Below are positions 55,255 through 63,521 of a DNA stretch of 64,000 nt, in pieces (the stretch's first letter is position 1; each line of letters starts with the position of its first letter). The stretch comes from Streptomyces sp. JJ38 (GTDB lineage: Bacteria; Actinomycetota; Actinomycetes; Streptomycetales; Streptomycetaceae). Location: positions 1 to 64,000 of the forward strand of contig NZ_JABLSI010000013.1 of NCBI RefSeq assembly GCF_019303475.1. Reading direction: 5' to 3'. The notes under the pieces are model-generated. The model did no database searches, was not told the origin of the DNA, and saw only the letters and a program-made list of their open reading frames with translations. Both the position numbers and the translations under genes were made by a program.

Positions 55255-56919
55255 ATGGCATTCGAACCCGATGTGATCGTCGTCGGTGCCGGCCTGGCCG
55301 GGCTCGTCGCGACGTACGAGCTCGTCAGGGCGGGCCGCAGCGTGCTCGTCGTGGAGCAGGAGAACCGCGACAACCTCGGAGGCCAGGCGTTCTGGTCGCT
55401 GGGCGGCCTGTTCCTCGTGGACAGCCCCGAGCAGCGCCGCATGGGCATCTCCGACTCCGTCGAGCTCGCCTGGCAGGACTGGCAGGGTTCGGCCGGGTTC
55501 GACCGTGGCCGGGAGGACCACTGGGCCCGTCAGTGGGCGCGCGCCTACGTGGAGTTCGCCGCCCACGACAAGCGCCGGTACCTGCACGACCTCGGGCTGC
55601 GCCTGACGCCGGTCGTCGGCTGGGCCGAGCGCGGTGACGGAACCGCGGACGGCCACGGCAACTCGGTACCGCGCTTCCACCTCACCTGGGGCACCGGCCC
55701 GGAGGTCGTCCGGGTGTTCGCCGAACCGGTGCTCGACGGCGAGCGGCGCGGGCTGGTCCGGTTCGCCTTCCGGCACCGGGTCGACGAGCTCGTCGTCGAG
55801 GACGGCGCCGTCGTCGGCGTCCGGGGGGACGTGCTGGAGCCCACCGACCTCGAACGCGGCAGGGCCTCCTCCCGCACCCCGGTGGGGGATTTCACGTTCC
55901 GGGCGCGGGCCGTGGTCGTCACCTCCGGCGGTATCGGGCACAACTTCGACCTCGTCCGCCGGAACTGGCCCGCCGACCGGCTCGGCCCCTGCCCGCGGAC
56001 GATGATCGCGGGCGTCCCCGCCCATGTGGACGGACGCATGCTGGAGATCGCCGAGAGGGCGGGCGGCGCCATCGTCAACTCCGACCGGATGTGGCACTAC
56101 ACCGAGGGGGTGCACAACTGGGACCCGATCTGGCCCCACCACGCGATCCGGATCATCCCCGGGCCGTCGTCCCTGTGGTTCGACGCCACCGGGAAGCGGC
56201 TCCCGGCACCGAACTTTCCCGGTTTCGACACCAACCGCACCCTGAAAGCCGTCCTCGACACCGGTTACGACTACTCGTGGTTCGTCCTCACCCAGACGAT
56301 CATCGAGAAGGAGTTCGCGTTGTCCGGATCGGAGCAGAACCCGGATGTCACCGGCAAGAGCGTCAGGCAGACCCTCGCCAGCCGGCTCAGCGGCGGGGCG
56401 CCCGGCCCGGTCGAGGCGTTCAAGCGGCACGGCGTGGACTTCGTCGTCGCCGACACGCTCCCCGAACTGGTCGACGGCATGAACGCGATCGCCCGCGGAC
56501 CGCACCTGGACCACGCCGAACTGGCGCGGCAGATCCTGGCCCGGGACGCCGAGGTCGGCAACGCCTACTCCAAGGACCTGCAACTCATGGCCATCGGCAA
56601 CGCGCGGCGGTACCGGGGCGACCGGCTGACCCGCGTGGCCAGGCCGCACCGCCTCCTCGACCCGGCGCACGGCCCGCTCATCGCCGTGCGGCTGAACATC
56701 CTGACCCGCAAGACACTCGGCGGCGTGCAGACCAACCTGGACTCGCAGGTGATGCGCGCCGACGAGACGCCCTTCCCGGGCCTCTACGCGGCGGGGGAGG
56801 TCGCCGGGTTCGGCGGCGGCGGCGTGCACGGTTACAACGCCCTCGAAGGCACGTTCCTGGGCGGATGCATCTTCTCCGGCCGGGCGGCGGGCCGGGCGCT
56901 CGCGAAGGAGCTGGCATGA
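55255..56919 (+). CDS. FAD-dependent dehydrogenase, KstD / fumarate reductase-like
   Basis: This 554-residue protein binds FAD through '[21 protein letters not shown]' features at residues 8-28 and the C-terminal 'PGLYAAGEVAGFGGGGVHGYNALEGTFLGG'. This is the fold of fumarate reductase flavoproteins and 3-ketosteroid delta-1-dehydrogenases. Its stop overlaps the BASS transporter start by 4 bp. Together with the transporter it suggests uptake and dehydrogenation of a steroid or similar acid; this is inference. Confidence 0.88.
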   Translation: MAFEPDVIVVGAGLAGLVATYELVRAGRSVLVVEQENRDNLGGQAFWSLGGLFLVDSPEQRRMGISDSVELAWQDWQGSAGFDRGREDHWARQWARAYVEFAAHDKRRYLHDLGLRLTPVVGWAERGDGTADGHGNSVPRFHLTWGTGPEVVRVFAEPVLDGERRGLVRFAFRHRVDELVVEDGAVVGVRGDVLEPTDLERGRASSRTPVGDFTFRARAVVVTSGGIGHNFDLVRRNWPADRLGPCPRTMIAGVPAHVDGRMLEIAERAGGAIVNSDRMWHYTEGVHNWDPIWPHHAIRIIPGPSSLWFDATGKRLPAPNFPGFDTNRTLKAVLDTGYDYSWFVLTQTIIEKEFALSGSEQNPDVTGKSVRQTLASRLSGGAPGPVEAFKRHGVDFVVADTLPELVDGMNAIARGPHLDHAELARQILARDAEVGNAYSKDLQLMAIGNARRYRGDRLTRVARPHRLLDPAHGPLIAVRLNILTRKTLGGVQTNLDSQVMRADETPFPGLYAAGEVAGFGGGGVHGYNALEGTFLGGCIFSGRAAGRALAKELA

Positions 56920-57863
56920 TCGCGATCGGCCAGCGGGTGGAGGTGAGCGAGGACCACCCCCTGCTCGACAACGCCCTGATCGACAACGGGCTCCCCGTCG
57001 CCCTGTTCGTCATCATGATCGGCATCGGGCTGAGCCTGACCCGCCGGGACTTCGGCCGCGAGCTCCGCGCCCCCCGCGGCACCCTCGTCGGGACGGTGGC
57101 GCAGCTCCTGCTGATGCCCCTGCTCGGGGTCGCCCTCGCCTGGGCGCTCGCGTTGCCCGCCGTCGTCGCGGTGGGCCTGGTGATCATCGCGGCCTGCCCC
57201 GGCGGGACGACGTCGAACCTGATCGCCTACCTGGCCCGGGGCAACGTGGCGCTGTCGATCGTGCTGACCATCATCGCCAGCGCCGCCACCATCGTGACGC
57301 TGCCGGTCTTCGCCAACCTGGCGCTCGACATCTGGCCCGTCGGCGGCGGCGGCGAGGTCCGCGTCCCCGTGCCGCGCACCATCGCCCTGCTGCTCGTGCT
57401 GGTGCTGCTCCCGCTGCTGCTCGGGATGGCCATCCGCACCGGACGGCCCCGGCTGGCCGACGCCCTGGAACGAGCCGTCTCCGTCTTCGGCGGGCTCGTC
57501 CTCGCGGCGCTGGTCGTGGTCATCGCCGTCTCGCTGGGCGAGGACTCCTGGGAGTACCTGCGCACGGCGGGCGCCCCTGCGCTCCTGCTCAACCTGGGTG
57601 GGCTCGGCGTCGGCTTCGGCGTCATGGCACTGGCCGGGCTTCCGTGGGCGGACCGGATGACCGGCGCCGTCGAGCTCGGCGTCAAGAACGCCACCATCGG
57701 CATCCTCATCGCCGTCACCGTCATGGGGCAGCCGGAGATGGCCGTGCCCTCGGGCGTCTACGGGCTGCTCATGAACGTCTCGGCCTTCGCCCTCATCTGG
57801 TACGGACGCCGCCGTCCGCGCCCGACCGGGGAGTCCGCCGCGGTCACGGAGAGCCGCGCCTGA
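56916..57863 (+). CDS. bile acid:sodium symporter (BASS) family transporter
   Basis: This 315-residue protein has nine or ten membrane segments and the BASS signature 'IIAACPGGTTSNLIAYLARGNVALS' near residues 88-112, with 'VELGVKNATIGILIAVTV' in the crossover helix. ATG 56916 overlaps the dehydrogenase stop (ATGA), so the two are translationally coupled. BASS proteins import organic anions such as bile acids or keto acids with sodium. Confidence 0.92.
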   Translation: MIAIGQRVEVSEDHPLLDNALIDNGLPVALFVIMIGIGLSLTRRDFGRELRAPRGTLVGTVAQLLLMPLLGVALAWALALPAVVAVGLVIIAACPGGTTSNLIAYLARGNVALSIVLTIIASAATIVTLPVFANLALDIWPVGGGGEVRVPVPRTIALLLVLVLLPLLLGMAIRTGRPRLADALERAVSVFGGLVLAALVVVIAVSLGEDSWEYLRTAGAPALLLNLGGLGVGFGVMALAGLPWADRMTGAVELGVKNATIGILIAVTVMGQPEMAVPSGVYGLLMNVSAFALIWYGRRRPRPTGESAAVTESRA

Positions 57864-58287
57864 CGGCCGGACGCAGACGACCGCACCCGGCCCGCAGGCC
57901 ACGCCGTGCAGGCGGGTCGCGGACCGGGTGCGGTCGCAGTGACCTGGCGACGTCCGAGGACGCCGCCGGCCGTGGCGGTGCGAGGCCGGGTCAGGCCTTC
58001 TTGGTCTCCTAGTAATGGGCTGGGTCGGTGACCTGCGGGGATCTTCCTCGTAGGTCGCTGACCTGGCCTTTTGGTGTTGGGTAGCGATGGGGTGCGACGG
58101 TCTCGATCGAGTGTCCTGCGGACTGTGTGCGGACCGAACGGTGTGGTGCTGCGACTTACAAGCTGTCTCAATTGGCCGGGCCAGCAGGAGTCCGACGTCG
58201 CCGCTTGATCGGGAGGCTCCTCGCGGACAGACTGCTCTCCATGGGATCAGCGGGCAGGGCCACCAAGGCGCGGATCAGGAAGCGGCG
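57864..58287. other. junction between core genes and the accessory block
   Basis: After the terminator at 57879-57935 the sequence contains two near-identical 11-bp palindromes (58023-58033 and 58053-58063, spaced 30 bp). No intact gene is present. This may be debris of a mobile element, but no transposase frame could be recognised here. Confidence 0.45.
57879..57935 (+). terminator. terminator after the BASS gene
   Basis: The 12-bp arms 57879-57890 and 57924-57935 pair perfectly around a GC-rich loop, 15 nt after the stop. Confidence 0.65.
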
Positions 58288-58821
58288 ATGAGTGTCGGCC
58301 TGCCCTTCTTCCGCTATCACCCAGACCCCCTCGCGAGCGGGTCCATCCGCGCGGCCACCGAGACGTGCGCCTGCTGCGAGCGCAGCAGAGGCTGGCTCTA
58401 TACGGCGTCCTTCTACACCGCCCAGGACGTCACCGGACGTTTCTGCCCGTGGTGCATCGCGGACGGGAGCGCGGCAGAACGCTTCGCCGGGGAATTCACC
58501 GACTCCTACGGGCTCGATGGTGTCAGCGAGGACGTTTTGCGTGAGGTCACCTGCCGCACCCCTGGCTTCCATGCCTGGCAGGATCCGCACTGGCTCGTCC
58601 ACTGCCAGGACGCGGCTGCCTTCGTGGGCGAAGTCGGACACACCGAGCTGGCGGCGCATCCCGAAGCCCTCGACCAGCTGCGGACCGACATGCGCCTCGA
58701 CGGCTGGCACGACGAAGACCGGCTTGAGCACTTCCTGGCGAGCCTTGGCGAGGGGGCGACTGCCATGCTCTTCCGCTGCACCGTCTGCGGTGCCCACCTC
58801 GCCTACGCCGACGCATCTTAA
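58288..58821 (+). CDS. CbrC-family protein
   Basis: This 177-residue protein belongs to the CbrC (UPF0167) family: it opens 'LPFFRYHPDPLASGSI' and carries three Cys pairs, 'CACC' (about 31-34), 'CPWC' (about 56-59) and 'CTVC' (about 166-169), which likely hold zinc. E. coli CbrC affects colicin E2 tolerance. ATG 58288 follows GGAAG. It is the first gene of the low-GC accessory block. Confidence 0.88.
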   Translation: MSVGLPFFRYHPDPLASGSIRAATETCACCERSRGWLYTASFYTAQDVTGRFCPWCIADGSAAERFAGEFTDSYGLDGVSEDVLREVTCRTPGFHAWQDPHWLVHCQDAAAFVGEVGHTELAAHPEALDQLRTDMRLDGWHDEDRLEHFLASLGEGATAMLFRCTVCGAHLAYADAS

Positions 58822-58934
58822 GGATCGTCTGTCCTCATGAGTCTGCTGGAGCAGATGGGGGTGCTGGCGATGCTGGTGAAGGCCAGGAAGTGGCTGACTG
58901 TCATGCAGGTTCATGCAGGAGATGTCGACGGACG

Positions 58935-59012
58935 GGGACAGACCGGTCTGCTTGTCGATCAACTGGATCTTTGAGCCGCTGCTGCCACGTACAGCACTTC
59001 CCGATCACCGTG
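58935..59012 (+). pseudogene. possible IS5-type transposase N-terminal remnant
   Basis: One short frame reads 'NWIFEPLLPRTALP', close to the 'QW-x-x-IEPLLP' start typical of IS5-family transposases, and meets a stop at about 59033. The fragment is too short for certainty. A GGCTA/TAGCC hairpin follows at 59018-59033. Confidence 0.3.
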
Positions 59013-59049
59013 CCTGTAGGCTATCGAACTAGCCAAATAGGATGAGTTG

Positions 59050-60415
59050 TTAGACCCATGGCACAGCGGCAACGTCGCCGACCCAGCCACGGGTTTGTCT
59101 TAGGTCCCGGTACGGGCCGCAGTAGCCCAGCGAGTTGAGGATCAACAACACGAGGTAGTGCCGTGTCATCAACCACACCTCTGTTGTCAGGCCGTCCAGC
59201 CGGTAGACGGTTTCCTGAGCGCCCCTTCGGGTGGACGAGCCGATTGCGGATCTGCGTAACCACGTCTGCGCCGTCGAGGATCCTGCCTTGGCGATCAGGA
59301 GCAGCCTCGTCGGCCACGAATTTCGTCGTGACTGGCGAGAGTTTGGCGTCTACATCGATGGAGATGCTCGCTTCCGTCAACACCTTGCGGAGCCGGTCGT
59401 GATTCCGGAGCATGGTGCCGTTATACGGCTGTCGGCCCTCGTATTGATTCTTGGTCATTTGGCCGCCGAGTACGAGGAGTTGCCACATGATGTGTTCCAG
59501 GCCGGCGGTACCCATCGTGATCCGCTGCTCTACAAAACCTCGATCGCTGATTGCCGTGATAGCGAACATCATTTGCAGCCGCAGGGAGGTGAGTCGATCG
59601 GGGTCCGAGAATGCCGGGATCACGTGATCCAGGAGTTCTTCGAGGGGGCCACTGTCACGCTCGTGCCACCATCCGGGACTGATGCTCCGGGCAGGATCGC
59701 AGTGGTACGAACCCCAATCCTCCCATGCCACGTTCCCACTCGCGTCCACGCCAACAGGCAACATGGGAGCAGCCCAGCGCCCCAGGGCAAACGAAATGCC
59801 CACGTGCAAGGCAGTCAGCACCGGCTGAGCCTCGGTCGCCGTAAAGGTTCCGCCATCCATGCGGGTAAGTTCCATCACATGCGTCATCACATAGACGTGC
59901 GAACTGTGTAGGTCGGTCCAGATCCGGCTGTGATCCGGGCGAGCGTCCAGACGGATCCTCCATCCGTCGACCTCGTGAAGCCATCGATCCCGCGTCCTTG
60001 GTGGCTTGCCGCTGTTTGTGCCCGTCAGCAGGTCGATCGAGCCACGCCACCGTGGAAGGTTGAACCAATGGGCGATAACTCGCTTCAATGGAACTTCGCG
60101 ATCGCCGAAGGTGCCACCGTTCGACCATCCTCCGTTCATCCCATGCGGCACTGCATGGACATGCATATCGCCGTCAGGCCGGCGAAGCTCCAAGCTCAGT
60201 TCCGAGTGGTTTGCGAAATCGGGAGGCGTATCGGGGGAGACTCTCCAGTCGAAACTCAGTCCGGACGTGCAGGACAGTTCCATGACGCCAGCCACATCAC
60301 CGGCGGCCAGCCCGCCGATCGGCCCGTCGTGTAGCGCAATGGGCTGCCCGGGCTCGTTGAAGTCGTAAATTGGAGAGATCGGCGCCTCTGCCGTTGATCG
60401 GGATGTGTTCGACAT
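59050..60415 (-). pseudogene. frameshifted gene for a HEPN-like (RX4H) protein
   Basis: From ATG 60415 (leaderless: TAGAGT 6 nt before it) the frame encodes about 395 unrecognised residues and reaches 'VVTQIRNRLVHPKG', an R-x4-H motif like that of HEPN ribonucleases. After the GGGG run (CCCC at 59222-59225) the open frame continues into nonsense to 59021. Skipping one base gives a sensible end, 'ETVYRLDGLTTEVWLM' and 'YLVLLILNSLGYCG', that stops at 59050. So the gene has a single-base frameshift, real or a sequencing error. The intact product would have about 454 residues. HEPN C-termini occur in ApeA-type phage-defence proteins; the assignment is tentative. Confidence 0.7.
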
Positions 60416-60579
60416 GATTCCACTCTATGGCAGAGAGAGCAGCGGGGCCCTTGGAGTTGTTATTACCGTGCCGGTGTCGGGGGGTGATTGGTAGAATTCC
60501 CTCTTCAAGGTCTGCGCATGCCAAATGCGAGTGACCAAGGGGCCGCCAGTGCATCCGGTGGCGCCGCAGTCGATGCCCC

Positions 60580-61077
60580 CTATTGCCAGCCATCCAGGGA
60601 GACCTGCGGACCGCCTCCGAGGTAGCGGTGGAGGGCGCTTGAGGTGGTGTCCACGAAGTTCTCGGGGATTGCGTCGGCGTCGACCCAGCGGACTTGGGAG
60701 TGCTTGCGGGGTTCGCGGTTTTCGGGTTCGCCCGTCCAGTCGTGGGCGGCGAACACGACCGTGAGGAAGCCGTTGGGGGCTTCGACGCCCCAGGCGCCGT
60801 GGATGATGTGGGCGACCTTGAGGGACTCGGGCTTCACCGTGAGGCCGGTCTCCTCGTAGAGCTCGCGGACGGCGGTCTCGGTGATCGGCTCGCCAAGCTC
60901 GCTCTTGCCGACGGGGAGGTCCCACATGCCCTGGGCGAACTTGGCGTTTTCGCTGCGTTGGAGGAGGACGACGCGGTTGGTGGCCTTGTCGTGGACGATG
61001 ACGGCGGCGACCAGCAGGATCATGGATTCGAGCGCCGGCTTGAGGGCCTTGGGCTGGTCGTCGGTCTGCTGGGTCAC
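60580..61077 (-). CDS. NUDIX hydrolase (paralogue of the one at 49.3 kb)
   Basis: This 165-residue protein has a canonical Nudix box, 'GKSELGEPITETAVREL' followed by 'YEETGL', and is a full-length relative of the protein at 49317-49802. GTG 61077 follows AGGGA at 7 nt; ATG 61110 overlaps the XRE gene end but has no ribosome site. It lies 34 bp after the XRE/TPR regulator on the same strand, so it is likely in that operon. Confidence 0.9.
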   Translation of the reverse strand: MTQQTDDQPKALKPALESMILLVAAVIVHDKATNRVVLLQRSENAKFAQGMWDLPVGKSELGEPITETAVRELYEETGLTVKPESLKVAHIIHGAWGVEAPNGFLTVVFAAHDWTGEPENREPRKHSQVRWVDADAIPENFVDTTSSALHRYLGGGPQVSLDGWQ

Positions 61078-61111
61078 GGTGTTCCCTTCGTCGGGCGGGT
61101 TGTTGGGCATG

Positions 61112-62467
61112 TTAGGCGAGGACCTCGCGGGCACGGCGGGCGAGATCGGCGGCACCGGGAACGCGGCGACGTTGGTAGACCGCGAGCGTGGAGCGGATTG
61201 AGGTGATCGCCTTCCGGGTCCGATCGGAGGTCATACCCTCCATGAGGACCAGGGCCCGGGTCCAGGCAGCGACGGCTTCGTCGGCGCGGGCCTGGGCGGC
61301 GAGGCTGTCGCCGAGGTCGGCGTGGGTGAGGGCGTGGACGCGCTTGTACTTCTCCGGGTCCCAGCGGGTGAGGGCGTCCCGGTGCTGCTGTTCGGTGCCG
61401 ATGTGGTCCGCGAGGTCGGTCAGGGTGCGGGCGGTGTGGCTGGCCACGGTGCCGGCGGCCGGGCCGCTCACACGGGAGTAGCTGGGCTGGGGACCGTCGT
61501 CCCGTAGGAGGGCATCCTCGGCGGCGAGCAGGGCGCTTGCAGCCGACGGGTTCTCGTTCGCGGCGGCGTAGGCGCGGGCGTGGGTGATGTGGAGGAGGGC
61601 CTCGGTCTGACCGTCGACGTGGCCGAGACCCGTGCGGAGGGCGCCTTCGACGAGGTCGACGCAATGGTGGGGCTGTTTGAGGCTGAGGGCCTGGTGGGCG
61701 AGGGCGCGCATCATCCAGGCGGCGTGGCCGTGGGGGTCGGCTTCGCAGGCGAGCTTGTAGCCGACCTGGTAGTAGCGCTGGGCGGCGCCTTCCTGGCCGA
61801 GGTCGTGGTGCTTCCACCCTGCGAGGTAGGCGAGTTCGGCGACGGCGCCGAAGGCGGCCCGGCGTAAGGCTTCGCTGGGGAAGCGTCCGCGCAGCATGGG
61901 GGCGGCGGTGTCGGCGAGATATGCGGTGACGGTGGTCAGGCCGTGGCCGCCGCCGAGGCGCTCGTCGGCGGCGCTGAAGGCCGCGGTGATCTGGCGTACG
62001 ACGTCCACGTCCTCCGCCCCGACCAGAGACGTGCCCATTCGGGCGCGGAGCATGCGGGCGGTGGCCTCGTGGTCGTATCCGAGCGGCATGGCGACACCGG
62101 CGGTGGTGAATGCCGCGATGGCGAGGAAGCGGCGGCGCTCGACATCGGCCCGACCCAGATCGGTGACCGCGAGGACAGGGTCGGATTCCGCCGGCGCTTC
62201 GTCATCACCGGCCTGGAGGCCGATCTCGGCCTGGGTGACCGTGCGCCCCGCCCTGCGGGACAGCGCCTCGGCCAGGTACTGACCTACGCGACCCGACGGG
62301 GCACGGGTGCCGTTCACCCAGTGCGAGATGGCCGACTTGTTGGTCTGGAGGATCTCGCCGTTCTCGGCGGCGATGCGTCGGACGTCTCTGGCGAGCGCCT
62401 CGTAGGTGCAGCCGACCGCGTCGATGACCTCGCGCAGACGGGAGTTGGGTTCTCGCTGCGCCGCCAC
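61112..62467 (-). CDS. XRE-family regulator with TPR-like C-terminal region
   Basis: This 451-residue protein has an N-terminal helix-turn-helix ('ALARDVRRIAAENGEILQTN' then 'AISHWVNGTRAPS', about 22-58) and a long helical region with TPR-like repeats. This is the layout of NsdA-like streptomycete regulators that respond to unknown signals. GTG 62467 has GGAGG 5 nt before it. An ACCGC-GTAT-ACCGC direct repeat at about 62493 in the divergent promoter is a possible operator. Confidence 0.88.
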   Translation of the reverse strand: MAAQREPNSRLREVIDAVGCTYEALARDVRRIAAENGEILQTNKSAISHWVNGTRAPSGRVGQYLAEALSRRAGRTVTQAEIGLQAGDDEAPAESDPVLAVTDLGRADVERRRFLAIAAFTTAGVAMPLGYDHEATARMLRARMGTSLVGAEDVDVVRQITAAFSAADERLGGGHGLTTVTAYLADTAAPMLRGRFPSEALRRAAFGAVAELAYLAGWKHHDLGQEGAAQRYYQVGYKLACEADPHGHAAWMMRALAHQALSLKQPHHCVDLVEGALRTGLGHVDGQTEALLHITHARAYAAANENPSAASALLAAEDALLRDDGPQPSYSRVSGPAAGTVASHTARTLTDLADHIGTEQQHRDALTRWDPEKYKRVHALTHADLGDSLAAQARADEAVAAWTRALVLMEGMTSDRTRKAITSIRSTLAVYQRRRVPGAADLARRAREVLA

Positions 62468-62690
62468 GATCGCCTCCGCCCTGGAGCTGTAAACCGCGTA
62501 TACCGCTTCAACTGCCTTCCACAGTACCCACTGAGCGTGACCGCCGGTTCACTTATCAGCAGCCGCCCGGAACGGCGCGACCGTGATCCAGGCTCCCTCT
62601 TGGCCCGGGCGGCTCCCCGAAGTTCCGTACGTCCACACCGGGCTCTGGCATTCCTGTGCTCGAACCCGGCCGCTCAGAGACGGAGACACA

Positions 62691-63440
62691 ATGACCACCA
62701 TCGACACTACGGCCGTCACGGTCGAGCTGCCCGAGGCGTTCGACCCGCGCTGGAGCCGCCTGCCCGGCATCCAGGTCGACGGCCGGCGCATCACGATCGA
62801 CCCGGCCGAGTACTTCTTCCGCTTCGAGTCCAACACCTGGCTCGTCGCCGACTGGGAGCTGGTCAAGTCCCAGCTCCTGGACGTGGACGAGACGACCGAG
62901 AGCGCGGTCGAGCAGCTCGCGCTCGACTTCATCAAGCAGCACAGCGAGTCCACCTCCGACGCCGCCCGCGTCGTGGCCACCGCGTACGAGGTGTACGCGT
63001 ACCTCTTCCGCGAGGAGCACCTGGCCAGCCTCGGACTTCCGCAGATCACCGCCGACCACCTGCGGATGCTCCGCGAGGCCGCCACGCTCATGGCGCTCAA
63101 CAAGGTCGAGCTCGACGGGCACATCTCCAACGTCGGCCCGTGCTGGTTCTTCCCCGCCGCCACCTCCGTCGTCTTCGACCTGGACGACGAGATGGGCGGA
63201 ATGCTCGACGAGGTCTACCACGGCGGCTGGTTCAACGAGCACCGCCGGATCGAGTCCATCAAGGCCCATGCCGCGCTCGGTGGCCGACTCGTGCACGGCT
63301 GCCAGTCGGTGCCGGACCAGTCCGGCGGCGTGGTCGCGCCCTACGGGGCCTCAATGGCCACCTTCCGCAACGACCTCGCGGTGTTCAAGGCCAGCTGGAT
63401 CGAGCAGGTCTACGCCCACCGCGTGGACCCCGCCGCGTAA
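62691..63440 (+). CDS. protein of unknown function, divergent from the XRE regulator
   Basis: This 249-residue soluble protein is not recognised. It has a beta-rich start ('IDPAEYFFRFESNTWLVADW'), a helical middle (90-140), then 'GHISNVGPCWFFPAAT' and a C-terminal 'VAPYGASMATFRNDLAVFK'. ATG 62691 follows GGAGAC at 4 nt. It is 81 bp upstream of a phosphotransferase-like gene on the same strand, so the two probably work together. Confidence 0.75.
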   Translation: MTTIDTTAVTVELPEAFDPRWSRLPGIQVDGRRITIDPAEYFFRFESNTWLVADWELVKSQLLDVDETTESAVEQLALDFIKQHSESTSDAARVVATAYEVYAYLFREEHLASLGLPQITADHLRMLREAATLMALNKVELDGHISNVGPCWFFPAATSVVFDLDDEMGGMLDEVYHGGWFNEHRRIESIKAHAALGGRLVHGCQSVPDQSGGVVAPYGASMATFRNDLAVFKASWIEQVYAHRVDPAA

Positions 63441-63521
63441 TCCACCATCCGATCAGGCTCCGGGGCGGGCTGGCATCCCTCGCCCGCCCCGGACGCCACC
63501 ACACCTACCGGGAGCCTCCAG

